Shown in pieces: positions 1 to 8,840 of a stretch of 64,000 bases of DNA (the stretch's first letter is position 1; each line of letters begins with the position of its first letter). The notes beneath the pieces were generated by a model that saw only the letters and a list, made by a program, of their open reading frames with translations, was not told the DNA's origin and made no database searches. The position numbers and the translations under genes were made by a program. Source of the stretch: Mangrovimicrobium sp033283385. GTDB lineage: Bacteria > Pseudomonadota > Gammaproteobacteria > Pseudomonadales > Halieaceae. The stretch covers positions 2,356,001 to 2,420,000 of the forward strand of contig JAWMQQ010000001.1 in the NCBI GenBank assembly GCA_033283385.1, in the 5' to 3' direction.

Positions 1-483
1 CGGGTCGAGGTAGTCGCGCAGAGGCTCACAGTCCGGGTCCATGTTGATCCACACCCAGCCGCCCCAGGTGTCCACCTGCACCCGTGGCAACCGGGTATTG
101 TCCGCGTCGAGTGCCTCGCACCAGTCCTCCCGGTCGAGGATGTAGCTGCTTTCGCCGTCGAGATCCCAGCGCCAGCCGTGGAAGCGGCAGAAGAACTGCT
201 TGGTCCTGCCACACCCCTTGGTCAACCGCCGGCCGCGGTGCTGGCAGACATTGTAGAAAGCGGAGATCGTGTCCGGATCGCTGCGTACCACGATAATCGA
301 CTCGTCGAGGATATCGTAGGTCACGTAATCCCCGACCTTGGGAATCTCCTCTTCGCGGCAGGCGATCTGCCAAACCCTGCCCCACAGTTTCTCGTTTTCT
401 GCGCGCGCATACTCTTCCGAGACATAGGCCTCGACGGGTATACGGACAGGCACTTCTCCTACCGGCGTATTGCCTGCAGTCAT
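1..483 (-). pseudogene. Rieske-type aromatic ring-hydroxylating oxygenase alpha subunit, N-terminal part, apparent frameshift
   Basis: Starts at ATG 483 and runs off the left edge. The frame reads ...IPVEAYVSEEYARAENEKLW and reaches FYNVCQHRGRRLTKG, the first half of a Rieske [2Fe-2S] motif (C-x-H). The second half, FFCRFHGWRWDLDGE (C-x2-H), lies in another frame. Frame changes near position 214, where one base seems missing in a C run on the plus strand. Downstream codons, including WGGWVWINMDP, remain good in the second frame. Known family role: an iron-sulfur/mononuclear iron oxygenase taking electrons from a reductase to hydroxylate a ring or demethylate a substrate. Either a real inactivating mutation or a sequencing error; the intact reading on both sides argues for a recent event or an error. 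It follows the SMP-30 gene by 27 bases on the same strand, so the two may be co-transcribed. Confidence 0.8.
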
Positions 484-510
484 GGCTTTAATCTCCTTGG
501 GTAAGCGTTC

Positions 511-1407
511 TCAGCTGATCGTGAAACGGGCCGGCTCCATGACCCTGCCCGGCGCCTCGGCGCGCCCGCGGTAAAGGAAGGAGCGATGCTCGGTGAGTTC
601 CTCGCCGTTTTTCAGGCTCTCGCCACCATCGATGGGAACGCAGTTGATGTAGAAATCGCGGGCGTCGCTGCCGCCGAAGCGGACCTGGGTAATCGCGTCT
701 CCGGGGGTTTCCACCGGGGGCAGCAGCGAACCATCCGGACGCACGCGGGTAAGCACCCCGTGCTGGAACCCGGTGATCCAGACATTACCCTCGGCATCCA
801 GCGCCATGCCGTCGACATCGTCACGTTCGAAAAACGGTCGTTTGTTACCCAGGCTCAGGTCATCCGCGACATCGAACGCCCAGGTGCGATTGAAGGTGTC
901 GTTGCAGTAAAAAACCTTGCGAGCGGGGTCGTACATGATCCCGTTGGTGAAGCCGATCCCCTCCGCCAGCAGGATCACCTCGCGATCGGCGCTCAGGCGA
1001 TAAAGATTGGTCGGCCGGGTGGCGGCGCCTTCTATGACCTTGTCGATGTCCACGGTGCCGAAGAAGATGCCACCGGTGCCGTCCGGCATCATTTCATTGA
1101 TACCGTTGACCGGCTTGCCGTCGATCTCGTCGATCAACCACCCTGACTTGCCGGTGTCCGGGTTGTTCCACATGATGCCGCCCTGGCCCGATGACAGCAC
1201 GCACCCGTCGTGGTTCATCATCACGCCGCCCGTCCACATACGACCGGGATTGAACGTCTCGGTACTGCCGTCCGGCCGGATGCCGTGCAGCCCGCCACCG
1301 ACGACGTCGCTGTACCAGACCATATCGCGCTGCTGGTCCACGGCGAGACCTTCGAGATAGATGCCAGCTGCGAGTTGCTGGAATTCGCCGACCGCGAGTT
1401 GATTCAT
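511..1407 (-). CDS. SMP-30/gluconolactonase-family (LRE-like) protein
   Basis: 298 residues from ATG 1407, chosen because GGAGGC sits three bases upstream; an upstream extension to 1566 has no good site and an unlikely composition. It reads as a six-bladed beta-propeller, with repeats such as GMALDAEGNVWITGFQHG and YCNDTFNRTWAFD, typical of the SMP-30/gluconolactonase/LRE region. Known members hydrolyse sugar or other lactones using a bound divalent metal. No signal peptide, so probably cytoplasmic. It lies between a TetR regulator and a Rieske oxygenase, suggesting that it opens a lactone made in an oxidative catabolic route; that is inference. Ends about 27 bases before the oxygenase start. 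Confidence 0.8.
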   Translation of the reverse strand: MNQLAVGEFQQLAAGIYLEGLAVDQQRDMVWYSDVVGGGLHGIRPDGSTETFNPGRMWTGGVMMNHDGCVLSSGQGGIMWNNPDTGKSGWLIDEIDGKPVNGINEMMPDGTGGIFFGTVDIDKVIEGAATRPTNLYRLSADREVILLAEGIGFTNGIMYDPARKVFYCNDTFNRTWAFDVADDLSLGNKRPFFERDDVDGMALDAEGNVWITGFQHGVLTRVRPDGSLLPPVETPGDAITQVRFGGSDARDFYINCVPIDGGESLKNGEELTEHRSFLYRGRAEAPGRVMEPARFTIS

Positions 1408-1512
1408 AGTGCCTCCGATACTCCCTGACCTGCAGAATCCCGGTGGGATTTGCTCGCGGGAGCGTTGATTAGAATTAGTCTCGAATCGGGGCTGAGACAG
1501 ATGTTCGTCAGT

Positions 1513-1539
1513 TTGACAGCAAGGCTCGGAAACTGTCAA
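1513..1539. promoter_or_regulatory. Inverted repeat TTGACAG-N13-CTGTCAA, candidate operator
   Basis: Two perfect 7-base arms, 1513-1519 and 1533-1539, about 20 bases centre to centre, lie in the 255-base gap between the TetR gene and the SMP-30 gene. Arm size and spacing suit a dimeric repressor. On the minus strand the right arm also offers a TTGACA -35 box, but no convincing -10 follows at the proper distance. TetR as the binder is inference from proximity. Nothing else is visible in this gap. Confidence 0.4.
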
Positions 1540-1662
1540 GCATGAGGCACATCGCGGGCTCTCCAATGCCGGCGCAGGGGCAGCTGGCGCAACCGTCTCT
1601 GGGAACGCCGGGGGATACTTGAAGGGATTTGGCGACGCGCGGACGTTCGCCGGATTTCCGGA

Positions 1663-2241
1663 TCAGGCCTCCAGGGCGCCGAAAAACTCCTTGATTGTCT
1701 TCCGGACCGCACGGTGACCCTTGGTTACACCGATGGAGGCCTCGCGATTCAGCGCGAGCGCGAGGCTTGTTCCAATGAACGCGATGACGTCTGGCGACAA
1801 GCCCTGATCCAGCGAGCCATTCTTTACCATCGCCTTGCGCAGGGCGGTGACCTGGATCTGGCGCGACTCCTCGATAAAGTTGATCACTTCACCGCGGACG
1901 CCCTCGTTGCGATTGGCCAGTGCCATGAACTCAGAGATCAGGCGGGCATCACTGGTATTGACGCAAATGTTCCAGACCTCGTGCAGGGGTTGCTCTGACG
2001 CCAGCGCATCGCGCAATCGAGCCAGCTCGCGGATGGAAAGTCGTTTGAACGTCTCCACCTGTAAATCATCCATCGTACGGAAGTAGTAGTAAACCAGCCG
2101 CTGCTTGACGCCCAGATAGTCCGCGACTCGCCGGGAGGTCAGCGCCGCGTACCCCTCCTCCTTGAGAATTTCCTCAGCCGCATTGAGCATGCCCTCACCC
2201 ATCTCCGAGTCGATGGACCCCATTCGTCTGGTGGACGCCAT
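1663..2241 (-). CDS. TetR/AcrR-family transcriptional regulator
   Basis: 192 residues. The N-terminus has the TetR helix-turn-helix: a helix ending AAEEILKEEGYAALTSR followed by RRVADYLGVKQRLVYYYF around residues 35-55. The remainder is a helical ligand-binding domain without a recognisable specificity signature. It precedes the SMP-30 and Rieske genes on the same strand and probably controls them; the nearby TTGACAG palindrome at 1513 is a candidate site. A 212-base gap with no gene separates it from dctM, so it is not clearly part of the glucuronate operon. Confidence 0.85.
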   Translation of the reverse strand: MASTRRMGSIDSEMGEGMLNAAEEILKEEGYAALTSRRVADYLGVKQRLVYYYFRTMDDLQVETFKRLSIRELARLRDALASEQPLHEVWNICVNTSDARLISEFMALANRNEGVRGEVINFIEESRQIQVTALRKAMVKNGSLDQGLSPDVIAFIGTSLALALNREASIGVTKGHRAVRKTIKEFFGALEA

Positions 2242-2453
2242 TAAGTTTCCCCTGTAATAAATTCCTGTGTCCCCAATGGAAATGCCTGTCCCACCAGGGG
2301 TTCGAACAGTGTACCGCCGAGCGCGCCTCGATAGCCACTTTGCAGGTCAACTCCTGAGGGCCGGGGCGGGCGGCAAACCAATCCACGCCACTTTAGATGA
2401 AGCAGATGCGTCAAGCGCGAACTATGCCAGCTCCCGGGACGCCGGGCACTGAA

Positions 2454-3749
2454 TCAACCCGCGAAACCGAATAGGCGCGGCAGCCATTCGGCCGTGGCCG
2501 GAAGATAGGTAACCAGCATCAGGGCGAGGAACATCGCCAGGTACATCGGCAGCAGCGGCCGCACGATCTCGCCGATGCTGGTGCGGCCGATGGCGCTGCC
2601 GACAAACAGCAGGCTGCCCACCGGCGGGCTGCACAGCCCGATGCACAGGTTCATCACCAGCATGATGCCGAAGTGCAGCGGCGACATGCCGAGTTGTGTC
2701 GCCACCGGCAGGAAGATCGGCGTGAACACCAGCACCGCCGGGGTCATGTCCATGAAGGCGCCGACCAGCAGCAATACGAGGTTGATCATCAGCAGGATGA
2801 GCAGCGGGTTGTCACTGAAGCCGAGCAGCGTATCGCTGATCAACTGGGGGATATTCTCGTAGGCGAGAATCCAGGACAGGCAGGTCGAGGTCGCGATCAG
2901 CAGCATCACAACCGCGGTGGTCTCGGCGGACTTCAGCAGAATGTCGGCGATCTCCCCCGGCGCCACCTCGCGGTAGACCAGCACCGCGAGCACGAAGGCG
3001 TACACCACCGCGATGGCGCCCGCCTCGGTTGCGGTAAACGCGCCGCCGACGATACCGCCGATCACCAGCACGATCAGCAGCAGGCTGGGCAGGGCCGAGA
3101 AACTCGCGCGGGCGATATCCGCGAGCGAAGAGCGCGGCCCGCCGCGCAAACCCGCGCGACGCGTGTGTGCGAGGCAGACAAACATCAACGCCAGCGCCAG
3201 CAGGATGCCGGGTATATATCCGCCGAGGAACAGCGCCGCCACGGAGACCCCGCCGCTGGCCACGGCGTAGACGATGAGGATGTTGCTGGGCGGGATCAGC
3301 ATACCCGTGGTCGAGGCGGCTGCGGTCAGCGCCGTGCCGAAGGCCCTGCCATAGCCCTCCCGGCGCATCTCGTCGATCATCACCCCGCCCACCGCGGAGG
3401 TCGCCGCGATCGCCGAACCGGAAATGGCGCCGAACAGCGTGCAGGCGACCACGTTGACCAGGGCGAGGCCGCCGGGCAGTGCGCCGACCAGCGCGCGGGC
3501 GAAATTCACCAGCCGGCGGGCAATGCCGCCGCGGGCCATCAGGTTGCCCGAAAGAATGAACAGCGGAATCGCCAGCAGCGCGAAACTGTTGATACCGCCC
3601 GCCATGCGCTGGGCCATGGTGGTGAACGCCGGCAGCGGGTCCACCGAAAGCAGCATGGTGCACAGTGTCGCCAGGCCGAGGGCGAAGGCGATGGGCACGC
3701 CGATAGCGAGCAACAGGGCGAGCACGATGCACAGCACCAGGAAACTCAT
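2454..3749 (-). CDS. dctM: TRAP transporter large permease DctM
   Basis: 431 residues, the usual length of DctM subunits. About twelve hydrophobic segments, with family sequences such as LFILSGNLMARGGIARRL and the GMLIPPSNILIVYAVASG region typical of the ion-coupled permease core. It forms the inner-membrane channel with DctQ and receives ligand from the DctP binding protein, driven by a sodium gradient in characterised members. It overlaps dctQ by four bases (ATGA type), showing translational coupling, and closes the minus-strand operon that starts with the GntR regulator at 10959. The likely substrate is glucuronate or a related hexuronate by context. Confidence 0.92.
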   Translation of the reverse strand: MSFLVLCIVLALLLAIGVPIAFALGLATLCTMLLSVDPLPAFTTMAQRMAGGINSFALLAIPLFILSGNLMARGGIARRLVNFARALVGALPGGLALVNVVACTLFGAISGSAIAATSAVGGVMIDEMRREGYGRAFGTALTAAASTTGMLIPPSNILIVYAVASGGVSVAALFLGGYIPGILLALALMFVCLAHTRRAGLRGGPRSSLADIARASFSALPSLLLIVLVIGGIVGGAFTATEAGAIAVVYAFVLAVLVYREVAPGEIADILLKSAETTAVVMLLIATSTCLSWILAYENIPQLISDTLLGFSDNPLLILLMINLVLLLVGAFMDMTPAVLVFTPIFLPVATQLGMSPLHFGIMLVMNLCIGLCSPPVGSLLFVGSAIGRTSIGEIVRPLLPMYLAMFLALMLVTYLPATAEWLPRLFGFAG

Positions 3750-4231
3750 CGCCGGGCACCCCGCAGCGCATCGGCGATGTCCGCAATCGCATAGAGCGCG
3801 ATGAGCAGGCCGCTGAGGGGTATAACGGTGTAGACCATTGCCATCGGCACGCCCATGGCGGCGGACTCCTGTTTCAGCTCCCAGGTCAGCGCGACCAGGC
3901 TGCTACCACCCAACACCGTCACCAGCAACGCGAACACCAGCACCAGCGCGGCGATCAGCGCGCGCAACAGCGCCCTGCCCCGCTCGCCCAGCCGGCCCTG
4001 CAGCAGGTCGATCGCCATGTGCGCGCGGCAGCCATAGGCGAACGCGGCGCCCAGCAGGCCGATCCAAACCAGCAGGTAGCGCGCCAGTTCCTCGGTCCAG
4101 GAACTGGGGTCGCCGAGCAGGTAGCGCGACACCACCTGCCAGGTGACACAACTCACCAGCAGCAGCATCAGCAGCGCCAGCACACGCTGTAAAACGGCAT
4201 CCACAGGGGCGATGATTCGGCGCAGGTTCAC
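3746..4231 (-). CDS. dctQ: TRAP transporter small permease DctQ
   Basis: 161 residues with four hydrophobic segments (LQRVLALLMLLLVSCVTWQV near the start; LLVWIGLLGAAFAYGCRAHM; two in the C-terminal half). The motif R-x-H-M-A-I-D-L is characteristic of DctQ. It pairs with DctM in the inner membrane. It overlaps dctM by four bases downstream and dctP by four bases upstream, so the three TRAP genes are translationally coupled. Confidence 0.9.
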   Translation of the reverse strand: MNLRRIIAPVDAVLQRVLALLMLLLVSCVTWQVVSRYLLGDPSSWTEELARYLLVWIGLLGAAFAYGCRAHMAIDLLQGRLGERGRALLRALIAALVLVFALLVTVLGGSSLVALTWELKQESAAMGVPMAMVYTVIPLSGLLIALYAIADIADALRGARR

Positions 4232-5235
4232 GGCATGCTCCGGATAGTGGCCAGCAGTTCACCCAGCGGTGTACCGCGATACGCGGCATACATGGGTTCC
4301 ACCGCCGAGCGAAAGGCGGCCTTGTCCGGATGGATGATCTCCACCCCCGCAGCGCTCACCGCGGCCATCGCCTCCTGCGTCGCCACCCGCCACAGTTCGC
4401 GCTCGTGTTGCGCGGAGGCATCCGCCGCGGCCTGCAGCCAGGCCTGCTGCTGTGCCGACAGGTGATCCCAGACATGTTGACTCACCATCAGTACATCCGG
4501 GACGAAGGTATGTTCGTCGAGGCTGAAAAACCGGGCCACCTCGAAATGCCGCGACAGGTAAAAACTCGGCGGGTTGTTCTCCGCGCCGTCGACGATGCCC
4601 TGCTGCAGGGCGGTGTACAGTTCCGCCCAGGCGATTGGTGTGGCCGCGGCGCCCAGCGCCTGTACCATCTGCACCGAGGTCTTGCTCTTCTGTACGCGGA
4701 TCTTGAGGCCGGCGAGATCGGCGGGCGTGTGCACCGGCTGGTGCGTGGTGTAGAAACTGCGGCTGCCCGCGTCGTAGTAGGCGAGTCCGCGCAGGCGCAC
4801 CTGCTCCAGCGACAGCAGCAGCGCCCGGCCGTGCTCGCTGCCGAGGAAGCGCTGGAAGTGCGCCGCGTCGCGGAACACGTAGGGCACGCTGAAGATTTTC
4901 ATTTCCGGCGCAAAGCTCTCCAGCGGGCTGGCGGACACCTTGGTCAGCGCGATACTGCCCACCTGCAGCAGCTCGATCAGGTCGCGCTCGGCGCCCAGTT
5001 GGCCTGCGGGATGGATTTCCAGGTGCATGGTGTCGCCGGACTGCTCGGCCAGCACCTGCGCCATGTACACCATGGCCTTGTGCACCGGGTGGTTGGTGTC
5101 CAGCCCGTGTGCCAGCTTCAGGCGCAGCACGTCCGCGCCGCGAATACCGCAGCCGGCCAGCGCGGGCAGCGCCGCTCCCGCGAGCAGTCCGCGCAGGAAC
5201 TGCTTTCGGGTAACTCCCAGCGGCGGGCGGCTCAC
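4228..5235 (-). CDS. dctP: TRAP transporter substrate-binding protein DctP, predicted lipoprotein
   Basis: 335 residues, DctP family (PF03480 type). The binding-domain signature includes IRVQKSKTSVQMVQALGAAA with an arginine expected to bind the carboxylate, and DGAENNPPSFYLSRHFEVA. The start is unusual: a TRKQFLRG segment (Tat-like, single arginine pair RK), a hydrophobic stretch, then LAGC, a lipobox with Cys near residue 28. Most TRAP binding proteins are soluble in the periplasm, so this one may be membrane tethered. It follows the family-2 glycosidase by six bases and overlaps dctQ. A hexuronate ligand is inferred from the operon. Confidence 0.9.
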   Translation of the reverse strand: MSRPPLGVTRKQFLRGLLAGAALPALAGCGIRGADVLRLKLAHGLDTNHPVHKAMVYMAQVLAEQSGDTMHLEIHPAGQLGAERDLIELLQVGSIALTKVSASPLESFAPEMKIFSVPYVFRDAAHFQRFLGSEHGRALLLSLEQVRLRGLAYYDAGSRSFYTTHQPVHTPADLAGLKIRVQKSKTSVQMVQALGAAATPIAWAELYTALQQGIVDGAENNPPSFYLSRHFEVARFFSLDEHTFVPDVLMVSQHVWDHLSAQQQAWLQAAADASAQHERELWRVATQEAMAAVSAAGVEIIHPDKAAFRSAVEPMYAAYRGTPLGELLATIRSMP

Positions 5236-5241
5236 TGGGCC

Positions 5242-7377
5242 TTATTCCCCGGCTTTTTGTGCGTAGAAGTCGCGCAGCACGAAGAACGCCTGCTTGCGCT
5301 CGCCGGTCTCGGACACCAGTCCCTTGCGGTTGTACAGTTCCTGGATGCCGTTGAGCGGGCGCATGGCCGAGCGGAAGTCCTTCAGCACCCAGGGCGATAT
5401 ACCCTGAACGAAGTCGCTGCGGCTGAGCATGTCGAGCTGCTTTTCGTAGACTTTCGCCTGGTACTCCTCGGACCAGATGGCGCCGGGGCCATGCTCGGAG
5501 ACGAAGCCCTTCTTTGCGCCGGCGCCGAACTCGGAAATCACGATGGGCTTGCCGAAGGCGTCGCGGAAGCGCACGTCCTTCATGATGTTCAGCATGGTGC
5601 GGCGGGTCGTTCCCTCATCCACCGGCAGCACACGGGAGAGTCCGGCCGAGTAATACCAGCCGAAATACTCGTTGTAGCCGATCAGGTCCACCACCTCGCC
5701 CAGCGGGTCGCGCAGCATCACTTCCAGTTCGCCGTGCAACACTTTCTGTACCGCATCATCGTCGCCGATCATTTTCTTCGCCATGCCCGCCAGCTGCTGC
5801 TTCACCTTCGGATCGGTGACCTCGGGGTCGAACAGCAGTTCGGCGACCAGCCGCTTCATGATCTCCTTGAACTCGGCGGGGTCGCCCACCAGCGCGGAGG
5901 CGATGGGGCGCTTGCTGTCGTCCAGGCTGCGCGCCCGCTCCGCCAGTTTGGTCAGGAAGGCCAGGCGCTCCGGCGATTGCGGCATGCTCTCGTTGGACAC
6001 GGACCAGAACACGATGGAGGCGCGGTTGCGGTCGCGGTCGATGTTGTCCGTCACCATGCCCAGCGCCTGCTGCAGGGTGTCCGGGTTGTCCCAGTCGATC
6101 AGCGAAACGATGGGAATCTCGCTCCACACCATCAGGCCCAGTTCGTCCGCCACGCGCAGGGTATGCTCGTTGTGCGGGTAGTGCGCCAGGCGCACGTAGT
6201 TGGCGTTGAGCTCCCTGGCCAGGCCCAGGCTGGCCTCGGCGTCGGCGCGGTCGTTGGCCATGCCGGGCTTGAGGATGGATTCGTCGTGCAGGGCGACGCC
6301 GCGCAGGTACACGGGCTTGCCGTTGAGCAGGATCTGCTTGCCCTGGATGGCGATGGTGCGGAAGCCGATACGGTCCACCACTTTCTCGTCGCCGTCACTC
6401 ACCGCCACGTCGTACAGGCGGGGATGCTCCGGCGACCACAGGTCCAGCTGCTTGGCCTTGAAGCTGAAGGTCGCGCGGCCATTGGCGTCGGTGCGCGCTT
6501 TAGCGCGCACATCGGCCTCGTCGATATCCACCTTCACTTCGCGGTTGGCTGCCTGCGGGCCGTCGAGCTGCACCCAGCCGTCGATGCGTCCGCTGTCCAG
6601 GTCGGCAAGGTAGAACTGGTACTGCCGCGCGAAGGTCGCCGGTACCGTCACCAGGTCGACGTCGCGGATGATGCCGCCGTACTTGAAGAAGTCCGAGGTG
6701 CGCTTGGTCGGGATGGTGGAATCGTCCAGGTAGGCGTCCACCCGCACTACCAGGTAGTTGCTGCCGTCTTTGGCGGCGTCTGTAATATCCACGTTGAAGG
6801 CCGTGTAACCGCCGATGTGGGTGGCCAGGGGTTTGCCGTTGAGGTAGACATGCGCCTTGTAATTGACGCCGTCGAAGTGCAGGTAGTAGCGTTTGCCCGC
6901 CGCCTTCTGCAGGTCGAAATCGCGCTGGTACCAGACGATGTCGCGGTAGCGGAACAGGCGTTCGTCCCGGGTGTTCCAGTCGCCGGGGACTTCCAGCTGG
7001 CGGCGCGCGTCGAAGCTGAACTCGACCAGCTCCAGGCCGGTCTGCGGCTCCGGCGGTGTGTAGTAGGCGGTGCCGAACAGGCCCTTGGCGCCCATGCTGT
7101 GTTCGTCCACCACGACATTCCACGCCCCGTTCAGGGAGACGTGCTCACGACCGTCGACGTTGGTCATCAGCGGGTCCGGCGGCGGCAGGTCCTTGACCAG
7201 GCCGCCAAACAACTCCGACACGTCGTGCTTCTCGCCGTCGTCCCCGGTCAACACCGACGCCACCCGCGCTTTCTGCGCCGCGGCTGCGTCCTCGCCTGAA
7301 CCGGGTTGCGCCGCCAGCAGCGGGCCTGGGGCCAGCGCCAGCAAGGCCGTGAGGAAATAGTGTCCGGTGAGTTTCAT
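5242..7377 (-). CDS. Exported glycoside hydrolase family 2 protein, beta-glucuronidase-like
   Basis: 711 residues from ATG 7377, preferred over ATG 7401 because GAGG lies upstream and MKLTGHYFLTALLALAPGPL is a clear signal peptide ending LLAA. Domains in order: sugar-binding jelly roll (about 80-230, with WYQRDFDLQKAAGKRYYLHF), immunoglobulin-like (230-340), TIM barrel (340-700). The acid/base is probably E463 in WSVSNES and the nucleophile E616 in PIVISEFGAG. The barrel also has LAHYPHNEHTLRVADELGL. Family members are beta-glucuronidases, galactosidases or mannosidases. The uxaC-uxuB-TRAP context favours release of glucuronic acid outside the inner membrane before import. It begins 13 bases after the uxuB stop. 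Confidence 0.85.
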   Translation of the reverse strand: MKLTGHYFLTALLALAPGPLLAAQPGSGEDAAAAQKARVASVLTGDDGEKHDVSELFGGLVKDLPPPDPLMTNVDGREHVSLNGAWNVVVDEHSMGAKGLFGTAYYTPPEPQTGLELVEFSFDARRQLEVPGDWNTRDERLFRYRDIVWYQRDFDLQKAAGKRYYLHFDGVNYKAHVYLNGKPLATHIGGYTAFNVDITDAAKDGSNYLVVRVDAYLDDSTIPTKRTSDFFKYGGIIRDVDLVTVPATFARQYQFYLADLDSGRIDGWVQLDGPQAANREVKVDIDEADVRAKARTDANGRATFSFKAKQLDLWSPEHPRLYDVAVSDGDEKVVDRIGFRTIAIQGKQILLNGKPVYLRGVALHDESILKPGMANDRADAEASLGLARELNANYVRLAHYPHNEHTLRVADELGLMVWSEIPIVSLIDWDNPDTLQQALGMVTDNIDRDRNRASIVFWSVSNESMPQSPERLAFLTKLAERARSLDDSKRPIASALVGDPAEFKEIMKRLVAELLFDPEVTDPKVKQQLAGMAKKMIGDDDAVQKVLHGELEVMLRDPLGEVVDLIGYNEYFGWYYSAGLSRVLPVDEGTTRRTMLNIMKDVRFRDAFGKPIVISEFGAGAKKGFVSEHGPGAIWSEEYQAKVYEKQLDMLSRSDFVQGISPWVLKDFRSAMRPLNGIQELYNRKGLVSETGERKQAFFVLRDFYAQKAGE

Positions 7378-7390
7378 GCCGTACCTCGCG

Positions 7391-8833
7391 TTATTCTTCA
7401 TGCGTAAATTTGGGTGTCGCCAGCAGTGCGTCCGGGCCATCGGCCGACAGTGACTGGCAGTAATACAACAGCAGCGCCTGCCGCTCCGGCTCGTAGCCGG
7501 CGGGCAGGCCAAGACAGGCCAGCAGGTCGGCCAGGCGCGATGCGAGCGGCGCGTCGCTGTTGCGCAACTGCAGCAGGGTCGCGCTGCGCGGATCTTCCAG
7601 CGCCAGGTCGGTGCACAGCACGTAGTGGCACCAGGCCGCCAGCGCGCGCAATAACAGGGAATCCGCCGGCAGGCTCGCCAGCGTGGGCAGCCAGCGCTGG
7701 CGGATTTTCTCGGTACCGTCCATGGCGATCTGCGCGCAGCGGTGATGCAGGTGGGGATTGGCGAAGCGCTGCAGCAATTGCTCGCGGTAGGCGTCCAGGT
7801 CGAAACCCGGTGGCGCCGCCAGGGCGGGCGCCAGTTCATCGCGCATCAAGCGCTCGATGAAATCGCGCAACCGGATATCGGTCATGACGTCGGCGACGGT
7901 CTCCAGCCCGGCGAGCAGGCCGGTGTAGGCGATGGCGGAGTGCGCGGCGTTGAGCAGGCGCAGCTTGATGGCTTCATAGGGGCGTATGTCGGCGACGAGG
8001 CGCACGCCCGCCGCGGCCCAGTCCGGGGCGCCGGCGGCGAAATCGTTCTCCACGATCCACTGGGTAAAGGGTTCGGTGGCGACCGCGGCTTCGTCCCTCA
8101 GCCCCAGCCGCTGTTCCTGGCGTTCGCGGCCCGCTTCGTCCATGGCCGGCACGATGCGATCGACCATGGAACAGGGAAAACGCACCGAGCTGTCCAGCCA
8201 GTCCAGCAGGTGCGGGTAGGCAATCGCGGCGTAACTGCGCAGGGCCCGCGCCAGCCGCGAGCCGTTTTCGGCGAGGTTATCGCAGCTGATCACGGTCAGC
8301 GGCGCCCCGCCGCTGGCATGGCGCGCCGCCAGACCACGGGCAAGAATGCCTATGGTGGTGCTCGCTGCGTCCGGCGCCGCCAGGTCCGCGCGCACCGCGG
8401 GCAGTTCCGTATCCAGTGCGTCGCCGTCCAGGCAGTAGCCTTTTTCCGTCACGGTCAGCGTGACGATGCGAATGCCCGGATCAGTGAATGCGGCATTCAG
8501 TGCAGCGGGTTCATCGGGCGCGACGATCACGCTAGTGAGTGCGCCGATCACCCGCAACTGGTCTTCGTCGGCTCCCCGGCTCCACACCGAGTACAGCAAG
8601 TCCTGCGGGCGCAGCTGGCGCGCCACACTGTCGCCGCGCATGCACACACCGACAATGCCCCAGTCGCCGCCGCCGAGGCGCAACGCGGTATCGGTATACA
8701 CCGCCTGGTGCGCGCGGTGGAATGCGCCGAGACCGAGGTGCAGGATGCCGGGCCGCACGACACTGCGATCGTACCCGGGCGTGGTGACATCGTCCGCGAG
8801 GGCGGCCAGCGACTCGGTGCTCAGGCGTTCCAC
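7391..8833 (-). CDS. uxuB: Fructuronate reductase (mannitol dehydrogenase family)
   Basis: 480 residues, the usual length. The N-terminal Rossmann part contains GILHLGLGAFHRAHQAVYTD and the C-terminal helical domain contains the catalytic region with IKLRLLNAAHSAIAYTG, where the K-x(4)-N-x2-H pattern is the polyol dehydrogenase signature. It reduces D-fructuronate to D-mannonate with NADH, the step between UxaC and UxuA. It lies seven bases after uxaC and thirteen before the glycosidase. A tagaturonate reductase (uxaB) role cannot be excluded by sequence, but the divergent uxuA favours uxuB. Confidence 0.88.
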   Translation of the reverse strand: MERLSTESLAALADDVTTPGYDRSVVRPGILHLGLGAFHRAHQAVYTDTALRLGGGDWGIVGVCMRGDSVARQLRPQDLLYSVWSRGADEDQLRVIGALTSVIVAPDEPAALNAAFTDPGIRIVTLTVTEKGYCLDGDALDTELPAVRADLAAPDAASTTIGILARGLAARHASGGAPLTVISCDNLAENGSRLARALRSYAAIAYPHLLDWLDSSVRFPCSMVDRIVPAMDEAGRERQEQRLGLRDEAAVATEPFTQWIVENDFAAGAPDWAAAGVRLVADIRPYEAIKLRLLNAAHSAIAYTGLLAGLETVADVMTDIRLRDFIERLMRDELAPALAAPPGFDLDAYREQLLQRFANPHLHHRCAQIAMDGTEKIRQRWLPTLASLPADSLLLRALAAWCHYVLCTDLALEDPRSATLLQLRNSDAPLASRLADLLACLGLPAGYEPERQALLLYYCQSLSADGPDALLATPKFTHEE

Positions 8834-8840
8834 GAAACCC

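Noticed and set aside
4330..7299. 989-residue plus-strand open frame
   Set aside because: It runs antisense across the glycosidase and dctP genes, has low-complexity His/Gln/Arg-rich composition and no family features: a GC-bias shadow.
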